From contig CALODP010000025.1 in NCBI GenBank assembly GCA_942492055.1, positions 62,001 to 126,000 on the forward strand: DNA of 64,000 bases. Direction: 5' to 3'. This document shows, one piece after another, positions 42,514 through 49,611 of the stretch (positions within the stretch are counted from its first letter, which is position 1; every line of letters starts with the position of its first letter). The translations under genes and the position numbers were made by a program. The DNA is from CALODP01 sp942492055. GTDB lineage: Bacteria; Bacteroidota; Ignavibacteria; Ignavibacteriales; Melioribacteraceae. Below the pieces are notes generated by a model that saw only the letters and a list, made by a program, of their open reading frames with translations, was not told where the DNA came from and searched no databases.

Positions 42514-43614
42514 CTACATTTTTTTTGTTCCGAATGTTATTCCAACAGCATGAGCTGCCAAAACAGCCTGATCATCAGCTTTTACTAACTTTTGTTTAGC
42601 AATGGCATCTTCAATACTGACACTTTTTACGTTGTTTCCTTTAAGAGCAACCATCCTGTTGAATTTTCGCTTCATAACCAACTGAATAGCTGTTGTACCA
42701 AATTTGGTTGATAGAATTCTATCGTATGGAGTAGGGCTTCCGCCTCGTTGTAAGTGTCCCAATACAGTATATCTCGTTTCCAGTCCGGTGTTATCTTGAA
42801 TCTTTTTGGCAACTAACTCTGCAATTCCACCTAACTGAATAGGATCGGTTCTTTTTGTGTCAGTAGCCTTAACTACAAGATCCCCATCTTTCGGCTTTGC
42901 CCCTTCTGCAACACAGACAATGCTATAGCGTTTCCCCATCATGTTTCTTTCGAGAACCTTATCATATATAGCGTCCCATTCGAAAGGAAGTTCAGGTAGA
43001 AGAATAATATCTGCACCACCGGCAATACCACCGTTGAGAGCGATCCATCCTGCATAACGTCCCATTGCTTCAATAACCATTACCCTATGGTGAGAGGAGG
43101 CCGTTGTTCTTAAACGATCGATTGCGTCTGAGACAACGTAAACAGCCGAATCATGCCCGAAGGTCTGGTCCGTTGCTTCGAGATCGTTATCAATAGTTTT
43201 AGGTACTCCGACGATATTCATTCCCATATCACTTAACTTCTTTGATATGTGCATTGTACCGTCACCACCGATTGCTATTAGGGCATCAAGATTCCAAGCA
43301 TCGTAGTGTTTCATAGCTTCTTTGGAGCGATCAACTATTTTAATCTTTCCATCAATCTCTTCCGGCCAGTGAAAAGGGTCACCTTTGTTAGAAGATCCAA
43401 GAATAGTTCCACCGTGAGATAAAATTCCGGAAACGTCTTTGTTGTAAAGTTCAATGGCCTTTCCCTGTACCAATCCTTCGAAACCATCCAAAATACCAAG
43501 CACAGTTAAACCGTTGTCGTGAGCGGGTTTCGTAACACCACGAATAACCGCGTTTAGTCCGGGGCAATCACCGCCACCGGTCAAAATTCCAATTCTTTTA
43601 ACTTTCCCAGCCAT
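42514..43614 (-). CDS. pfkA: 6-phosphofructokinase
   Basis: Phosphorylates fructose-6-phosphate in glycolysis. The 366-residue protein shows GGGDCPGLNAVIRG (13-26), GGDGT (116-120), and PKTIDND (138-144) with the catalytic Asp. The residue after GGD is Gly, as in ATP-using enzymes, while Lys in PKTIDND is typical of PPi-using and group III ATP enzymes. So the donor is probably ATP, but a mixed or PPi type cannot be ruled out. Single gene. Confidence 0.95.
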   Translation of the reverse strand: MAGKVKRIGILTGGGDCPGLNAVIRGVTKPAHDNGLTVLGILDGFEGLVQGKAIELYNKDVSGILSHGGTILGSSNKGDPFHWPEEIDGKIKIVDRSKEAMKHYDAWNLDALIAIGGDGTMHISKKLSDMGMNIVGVPKTIDNDLEATDQTFGHDSAVYVVSDAIDRLRTTASSHHRVMVIEAMGRYAGWIALNGGIAGGADIILLPELPFEWDAIYDKVLERNMMGKRYSIVCVAEGAKPKDGDLVVKATDTKRTDPIQLGGIAELVAKKIQDNTGLETRYTVLGHLQRGGSPTPYDRILSTKFGTTAIQLVMKRKFNRMVALKGNNVKSVSIEDAIAKQKLVKADDQAVLAAHAVGITFGTKKM

Positions 43615-43677
43615 AATTCTCCGCTAGCTTATTAAAAAAGAGAGATAAATTTAAGTAATCTTATACAATAATGAAGC

Positions 43678-44583
43678 CTAGAGTTTCAATTTTTTTAAAG
43701 TTTTAAAGTGCATTTTCGCAATTTTCTTCATATTTATCAATCCTTCCGTATTAACAATCATCTGAGCAATCTCATCAACGTTTTTTCCGGCTCCTTTCGG
43801 GAGATCAAATCCCAAATGAGTATTGCCATCAAACCATCTGTTCATTTCATGACGTGCGAGAATTGAAGCAGCAGCGACTCCAAGAAATCTCTCTCCTTTT
43901 GTTATATACTGAAATTTACACGCTCCGCTTTTAGGAGGATTTTCAAGATGAATTTGTTCACTACTGAATTTATCGACAATGAAGTTCACGCATGTCTGCT
44001 TTTTTAGTAACTCGTTTATCGCTTTGGAATGAGCCCAGTTCAAGAGTTTATTCAAGTTATTTAATTGAGAATAAAGAACATTATATTTCTCAGGAGCAAT
44101 AAGCACTGTCGAAATTTGGTTTGGAAAAAGATCCTTAATTTCGATAGCTATTCTATTTATCTGGGTATCGGAAAGAAGTTTACTATCCTTTACTCCTAGT
44201 GTAGCAAGTTTATTTCTGGTTGGTTCATCTGAGAAAAAGGCGGTTGCGACAAGAGGGCCGAAAAAATCTCCTTTGCCTGTTTCGTCACTTCCGATGTATT
44301 CGGAAGGTTCTTTTATTTCCCTAACCGGAGCAACTGATTTGTTTGTACCATTAATCAAGGAATCCAAATTTGCGTAGAGTGAAGTCTCTTTATTCCCTTG
44401 CAGAACTATTGTAACTCCCTTTTTTCCGAAATAGAACAATACTTTAACTGATTCATTACTCTTAGTAGCAGAAAACTCAAAATTATATTGCTTTTCGGAT
44501 ACGGGGGAGGAGAAAATATTATTTTGGGATAGTAAAAGTTTTATTTCTTTTACCTTTTTATCGGCTTGCAGTTTAATACTCAT
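43678..44583 (-). CDS. rnhC: Ribonuclease HIII
   Basis: Degrades the RNA strand in RNA-DNA hybrids. The 301-residue protein has an N-terminal TBP-like substrate-binding domain (about 1-85) and the catalytic domain opening with IGSDETGKGDFFGPLVA (97-113) carrying the DE pair (D100, E101). The later VAAASILARHEMNRWF is the RNase HII/HIII signature. The N-terminal domain and GKGDFFGP mark it as HIII not HII. The ATG at 44583 is preferred over the in-frame start at 44607. Confidence 0.94.
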   Translation of the reverse strand: MSIKLQADKKVKEIKLLLSQNNIFSSPVSEKQYNFEFSATKSNESVKVLFYFGKKGVTIVLQGNKETSLYANLDSLINGTNKSVAPVREIKEPSEYIGSDETGKGDFFGPLVATAFFSDEPTRNKLATLGVKDSKLLSDTQINRIAIEIKDLFPNQISTVLIAPEKYNVLYSQLNNLNKLLNWAHSKAINELLKKQTCVNFIVDKFSSEQIHLENPPKSGACKFQYITKGERFLGVAAASILARHEMNRWFDGNTHLGFDLPKGAGKNVDEIAQMIVNTEGLINMKKIAKMHFKTLKKLKL

Positions 44584-44790
44584 TGTCTCGTAACCTATAT
44601 AAATCATAATGTAAAGACAAAATATATAAATAACTAAGATAGATGAGAAAGTTTTTTATAAAGCTGTGTGAGTAATGTGATTATTTCTTATTTTAAAACT
44701 TATCTTAAGTCTTGATTTTAATATGGCTAATTATACGCCTTATTCGAAATTCAGGGATTTCCGGGCGTAATAATATTGGGATTATTACAG

Positions 44791-47700
44791 ATGATAAAAA
44801 GGATTTTTCTTTTATTCGTATTTGCGACATCTCTTTGGGCGCAACAAAAGATTGATTTCGACAGATTTTCGATTGAGCACGGACTTTCTCAAATCACAAT
44901 TCACTCGATTATTCAAGATAATTTAGGCTTCATGTGGTTTGCTACCGAAGGTGGTATTAATCGATTTGATGGGTATCAATTCACCAATTTCAAGCACGAT
45001 AGGAAAAATCCGAATTCACTTCCCGATAATTTCGTTTGGGATCTTTTTCAAGATCAAGATGGATTTATTTGGATCGGTACAAATAACGGGGGATTGAGCA
45101 AATTTAATCCTCATACCTATGAGTACACAAATTTCCAATCAGATAGAAAGGATCCTCAGAGTATTAGCAGTAACAGTATTAGAGCAATCAAAAGCGATTC
45201 CCAAAACGGGTTGTGGATAGGAACAGATAATAGCATCAATCACTACGACGGCAAATCCTTTAGTAAATATTTTTTCCCAATTTTCCAAAATGAGGTTGTA
45301 CCAATTGTAATTGAATTATACCTGGACAATGGGAATAATTTATGGATAGGTACAAATAAAGGTTTATTTATCCTGAAGAAAGAGTCCGAAGAAATTGAAC
45401 ATGTTAAATTAGATGCAAATGAGCAACTATTAGTAAATCAGTTTATTGAGGATGATTCGGGTAAAATTCTAATCGGAACAAGCAAGGGAATTTGGTATTA
45501 CAACTCTGAAACGCGTGAATTTCTTAATGAACGACTCTTAAGCAATGAAGTAATTACTTCATTGGAAATTGATGAAAATAATACCCTTTGGATAGGGACA
45601 GAAGAAGGTATTTACCTTTTTGAGAAGGGAGAAGAGTTTCAGCAGCTCTGCAAGTATAATACAATTGATCCCAAAAGTATTAGTAATAATTTGATTCGGG
45701 AGATATACGAAGATAAAACGGGAAATATTTGGATCGGAACAGCCGGAGGTGGAGTAAATAAATATAGTCCAAATAAAAGAAAGTTTAATCATCTTTTTCA
45801 CATGCCCGGAAAAGAGAATAGTTTGAATCATGATATGATTAGAGCAATATATGAAGACCGTGAGGGGATTGTTTGGATAGGTACTTTGGGAGGCGGACTG
45901 AATAAATGGGATCGCAAGTATGGAATAATAGAGCATTTTACGCACGACAGAAATAATTCCGAATCAATAAGTAGCAACGGTATTACTGCCATCTATGAAG
46001 ATAGGAAAGGAGACGTTTGGATTGGGACATGGGGCGGAGGAATTAACAGATTAATAAAAAATGGCGGTCGAAAGGTAAGTTTCGCTAAATATCTTTTTGA
46101 TAACCAAAATACTAATACCATTAGTAGCAATATAATTCAAGCCATTGCCGAAGATAGAGAAGGGAACATGTGGATTGGAACAGAAGCCGGTTTGGATAAA
46201 TTCGATCCGAGTAGAAACACTTTTGTCCATTATAAGCTTAATGAAAAAGATGAGTCGTCGATAAGTGACAATAGAATCCAATCCAATTGTATTGTCGAAG
46301 GGAAAAACGGTGATTTGTTTATTGGAACCTGGAATGGTTTGAATATTATACCAAAGAGTGAGCTGAGAAATGCAAAGAATAATAAACCAATTAAGTTCAC
46401 CAAAATATTGTCTGAGCCAAATGATACAAATTCTCTAAGTGATAACAGAGTAATCTCAATCTATATTGATAAAAAAGAGAGAATCTGGATTGGTACTCAT
46501 GGTGGCGGTTTGAATATGCTCATAATTGATGACGGAGGATATTCATTTAAGAATTACTCGATGAACAACGGTTTGCCATCGGATGTAATCTACGGTATCC
46601 TGGAAGATGAAAAAGGATATTTGTGGCTAAGTACAAATAACGGTTTGGCTAGTTTTAATTCGGAAACTAATGATATTAAAATATACAGCCAGAATGACGG
46701 CTTGCAAAGCAATCAGTTTTACTGGGGCTCATTTTGTAAAGGTGCTGACGGAACAATGTATTTCGGTGGAATTAATGGTGTCAATTATTTCAGACCTTCC
46801 GAATTAAGTGAAAACAAGAATATTCCGCCGGTGTACATTACGGACGTTAATATTTTTAATAAATCTCTTTTCTCTGCGGGGAAATATTCATTCCCATTTG
46901 TTGACAAGCTTAATTTGGATTATAAACAGAATGTAATAATGTTTGAATTTGCCGCACTGGATTATACAATTTCGCAGGAAAATAAATACAAATATATGCT
47001 CGAAGGATATGATCGTGAATGGCGTGAGGCAAAATCAAATAAGTCTGTAACCTACTCGATTTCTTCGTATGGGAATTACAAATTCAAAGTTCTCGGTGCC
47101 AATAACGACGGTACTTGGAATGAAAAGGGAGCGGAAATTCAAGTCTATTTTGAGCCTCCGTTTTGGGAAACGTGGTGGTTCTATATTTTGTTAGTGTCGG
47201 TCCTGGGAAGTTCATTTGCATATTTCGTTTTTTCATATGTAAGGCAACTCCTTGCTGTTGAACGTTTGCGAACCAAACTGGCTGCTGATCTTCATGATAA
47301 TATCGGATCAAGCCTGACAGAAATTTCGATTCTTAGTGAGGTGATATCAACCGGACTTCCGGAAGAGAACAAAGATGCCAGACGAGGCTTGACAATGATC
47401 AGTGAAAAAGCAAGGTGGCTTGTTGATGAAATGAGTGATATAGTTTGGTTAGTCAATCCCAAAAGGGACTCTCTTTACGACTTGATTCTTAGGTTAGAAG
47501 ATACTTATTCTGAAATCATGGCTTATAAAGGAATATCATTTAGAGCGATCAACTTAAAAGCTCTTCAAAGTGTTTCCCTTACAATGGAGCAAAGACAAAA
47601 TATTTTTCTGATTTTCAAAGAGGCAATTAACAACAGCATAAATCATAGCGAGTGTAGTGAATTGATTTTACGGGCAAAGGTTACACGAAAGAGGCTAAAA

Positions 47701-47874
47701 ATGGTTTTAGAGGATGATGGATCGGGTTTTGATTTGGATGAAAAGAAAAACAAGAGCCTTGGAAATGGTTTAACAAATATGGAATCAAGAGGAAAAAAGA
47801 TAGGTGGAAAGGTTAAAATTGTTTCCGAAGCAGAGAATGGGACAAAAATCAGGTTTGAAGGAAGTATTTTGTGA
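44791..47874 (+). CDS. Propeller-sensor histidine kinase (reg_prop/Y_Y_Y type)
   Basis: A 1027-residue membrane sensor. After a signal peptide (MIKRIFLLFVFATSLWA) come about twelve two-component-regulator propeller repeats of the type GNIWIGTAGGGVNKY, to about residue 660. A Y_Y_Y domain (about 715-785), one membrane helix (about 796-817) and a HisKA_3 plus HATPase cytoplasmic part follow. The phospho-acceptor is His835 in LAADLHDNIGSSL; the ATP lid has NGLTNMESRGK. Unlike hybrid systems the regulator is a separate gene 64 bases downstream. It probably senses a ligand at the outer membrane. Confidence 0.95.
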   Translation: MIKRIFLLFVFATSLWAQQKIDFDRFSIEHGLSQITIHSIIQDNLGFMWFATEGGINRFDGYQFTNFKHDRKNPNSLPDNFVWDLFQDQDGFIWIGTNNGGLSKFNPHTYEYTNFQSDRKDPQSISSNSIRAIKSDSQNGLWIGTDNSINHYDGKSFSKYFFPIFQNEVVPIVIELYLDNGNNLWIGTNKGLFILKKESEEIEHVKLDANEQLLVNQFIEDDSGKILIGTSKGIWYYNSETREFLNERLLSNEVITSLEIDENNTLWIGTEEGIYLFEKGEEFQQLCKYNTIDPKSISNNLIREIYEDKTGNIWIGTAGGGVNKYSPNKRKFNHLFHMPGKENSLNHDMIRAIYEDREGIVWIGTLGGGLNKWDRKYGIIEHFTHDRNNSESISSNGITAIYEDRKGDVWIGTWGGGINRLIKNGGRKVSFAKYLFDNQNTNTISSNIIQAIAEDREGNMWIGTEAGLDKFDPSRNTFVHYKLNEKDESSISDNRIQSNCIVEGKNGDLFIGTWNGLNIIPKSELRNAKNNKPIKFTKILSEPNDTNSLSDNRVISIYIDKKERIWIGTHGGGLNMLIIDDGGYSFKNYSMNNGLPSDVIYGILEDEKGYLWLSTNNGLASFNSETNDIKIYSQNDGLQSNQFYWGSFCKGADGTMYFGGINGVNYFRPSELSENKNIPPVYITDVNIFNKSLFSAGKYSFPFVDKLNLDYKQNVIMFEFAALDYTISQENKYKYMLEGYDREWREAKSNKSVTYSISSYGNYKFKVLGANNDGTWNEKGAEIQVYFEPPFWETWWFYILLVSVLGSSFAYFVFSYVRQLLAVERLRTKLAADLHDNIGSSLTEISILSEVISTGLPEENKDARRGLTMISEKARWLVDEMSDIVWLVNPKRDSLYDLILRLEDTYSEIMAYKGISFRAINLKALQSVSLTMEQRQNIFLIFKEAINNSINHSECSELILRAKVTRKRLKMVLEDDGSGFDLDEKKNKSLGNGLTNMESRGKKIGGKVKIVSEAENGTKIRFEGSIL

Positions 47875-47937
47875 TAATTGAATAATTAGTTTTGAATGAT
47901 TGCCAAAAAACAATTAATATTGTCGTTAGCTTGAAAA

Positions 47938-48591
47938 ATGATTGGGAATAAAATGGTTAGAGTAGCTATTGTTGAAGATAGCGATATGATAAGAGAGGGT
48001 TTGAAGATCTTGATCGACGGAACCGAAGGGTACAAATGTGTTTCGGCGACTCGGGATTGTGAGACCCTTTTAAAGAAAATCGATAAGATAGTGCCTGAAG
48101 TTATTCTTATGGATATAGATTTACCCGGAATGTCCGGAATAGAGGGTATTAAAAAGCTAAAAGAAATTTCCACGAAATTCATTGTACTGGTGTTGACAAT
48201 TTATGACGAAAATGATGTCATTTTCGAAGCACTCTGTGCAGGAGCTTCCGGATACTTAGTGAAGAAAACTCCTCCTGCAAGATTACTAGAAGCAATTAAA
48301 GAAGCACATGAAGGGGGTGCACCGATGAATTCTCATATTGCCCGTAAAGTGGTTGAGTTTTTCAGATCAAACAAAGAAGTTGTGCCAAAGACCTCTAAGG
48401 TTTCCTTAACATCTCGAGAGAAAGAAGTTCTTAGCGGACTTGTAGATGGAAATAGTTATAAAGCAATAGCAGATTCATTATTTATTAGTGTAGAGACCGT
48501 AAGATTTCATTTCAGAAATATCTATAAAAAGCTTCATGTACATTCTCAGTCGGAAGCTGTTGCCAAAGCCATTAGAGAAGGGTTGGTGTGA
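47938..48591 (+). CDS. NarL/FixJ-type response regulator
   Basis: A 217-residue regulator. The receiver has the acidic pair E13-D14 in IVEDSD, the phospho-acceptor D59 in ILMDIDLPG, Thr in VLTIYDEND and Lys in YLVKKTPPARL. The LuxR-type HTH (about 157-213) reads LTSREKEVLSGLVDGNSYKAIADSL, then SVETVRFHFRNIYKKLHV. It should be phosphorylated by the sensor kinase directly upstream and control nearby envelope genes. Confidence 0.95.
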   Translation: MIGNKMVRVAIVEDSDMIREGLKILIDGTEGYKCVSATRDCETLLKKIDKIVPEVILMDIDLPGMSGIEGIKKLKEISTKFIVLVLTIYDENDVIFEALCAGASGYLVKKTPPARLLEAIKEAHEGGAPMNSHIARKVVEFFRSNKEVVPKTSKVSLTSREKEVLSGLVDGNSYKAIADSLFISVETVRFHFRNIYKKLHVHSQSEAVAKAIREGLV

Positions 48592-48607
48592 TTATTACTC
48601 TAGATAG

Positions 48608-48655
48608 GTAGGGGCGACTACTTAGCTGTGGCTAAATCCCTACTATCGGGTAGTA
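48608..48655. promoter_or_regulatory. Nested inverted repeats before the second regulator
   Basis: GTAGGG (48608-48613) pairs with CCCTAC (48638-48643), and inside it TTAGC (48622-48626) pairs with GCTAA (48631-48635). Directly behind, TACTA-TCGGG-TAGTA (48641-48655) is another palindrome. These may be binding sites for the upstream response regulator or form an RNA hairpin between the two regulator genes. Confidence 0.4.
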
Positions 48656-48717
48656 TTTATTAGAAGCCGAATATTGTAGCTTTCATATACTCGAAAAGTG
48701 CGATGAGAAAAAGGTAT

Positions 48718-49311
48718 ATGACCAAGCTAGCAATTATTGAAAAAAACAACACTATCCGCAAAGGTGTAAAAGCCTACCTTGCACCACAAAAAAGTTATGA
48801 GTGTGTTGCGGATGTTAACGATTATAACGCGCTACAATCTATTCCATCAGATGTAGATGTAATCCTGTTTGATATTGATGAGTTAACAGGCACTCTGCTA
48901 GAAACAATATCCACATTAGAGATTAGTTTTACGAAAGCAAGACTAATTGCATTCACAACATTTGAGGAGAGTGAAGCTCTCTCAAAAGCCTTAATATATG
49001 GAGCCAATGGCTACTTGGTGAAAAAAACTCCTCCAGCGCAATTCTTTTCGATAATAGATGAAATCATGAAAAGACAATCCCGTTTAAGTTCGTATTTGGC
49101 TATGAAACTAAGCAACGTGATACGAGGAAGAAAATCTTTAAAACGCGAATTCATTGATAAAGAAATTAGAATTTTGGAAGCTATGATAGAGGGCAATAGC
49201 TACAAAGTTATTGTAGATAGGTACAAGATGGAATTTAGCGAGCTGCGGGAATGTTTTCATGATATACTATTAAAATTGCATAAATATCACAAAAACTTCA
49301 TGAAAAGTTAA
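48718..49311 (+). CDS. Degenerate response regulator, paralogue of the upstream gene
   Basis: A 197-residue protein that aligns end to end with the upstream NarL-type regulator. The receiver keeps Glu8 and the phospho-acceptor Asp52 (ILFDIDE), the Thr in AFTTFEE and YLVKKTPPAQF, but the acidic pair ED is now EK. The HTH keeps GNSYK but the recognition helix (SELRECFHDILLKLHK) has lost the TVRxH contacts of LuxR proteins, and the protein stops early. It may not bind DNA by itself and could act as a partner or decoy. The ATG at 48718 is preferred over 48703. Confidence 0.85.
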   Translation: MTKLAIIEKNNTIRKGVKAYLAPQKSYECVADVNDYNALQSIPSDVDVILFDIDELTGTLLETISTLEISFTKARLIAFTTFEESEALSKALIYGANGYLVKKTPPAQFFSIIDEIMKRQSRLSSYLAMKLSNVIRGRKSLKREFIDKEIRILEAMIEGNSYKVIVDRYKMEFSELRECFHDILLKLHKYHKNFMKS

Positions 49312-49611
49312 TAGCAAGTTAACATAACCCTACCCGCAGAGGTAGGAAATCTTTTCGGAAATTCCTCATCTGAAAAAGAATACATCTGAATGGGTAGTAG
49401 TTACTGATTATTAGAATATTTATGTTGAAATGCTGAGAAATAAATGTCTGATGAGACGAGTTCGAAAGAGTATGAAATAATGTAAGAAAGTAATGAGATG
49501 AGAGAACTAATTTTTTCTGTGATATGTTAGAAATAAATCACTAACTTCTCGGTTAAAGTAGATTATAAAATATTTGTTAATTAAAAATAAACCTTCTTGC
49601 TCGGAGGCAGT
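49312..49611. other. 300-base leader before the first TonB receptor
   Basis: Apart from the inverted repeat at 49329-49346 and the recurring GGGTAGTA near 49396, I see no gene in this gap. The promoter of the receptor cassette should lie here. GGAGG sits eight bases before the ATG at 49612. Confidence 0.6.
49329..49346. promoter_or_regulatory. Inverted repeat upstream of the first TonB receptor gene
   Basis: CCTACC (49329-49334) pairs with GGTAGG (49341-49346) around six bases. The same GTAGG/CCTAC core occurs at 48608-48655 and a GGGTAGTA recurs near 49396. It is a candidate operator for the NarL-type regulator. Confidence 0.4.
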
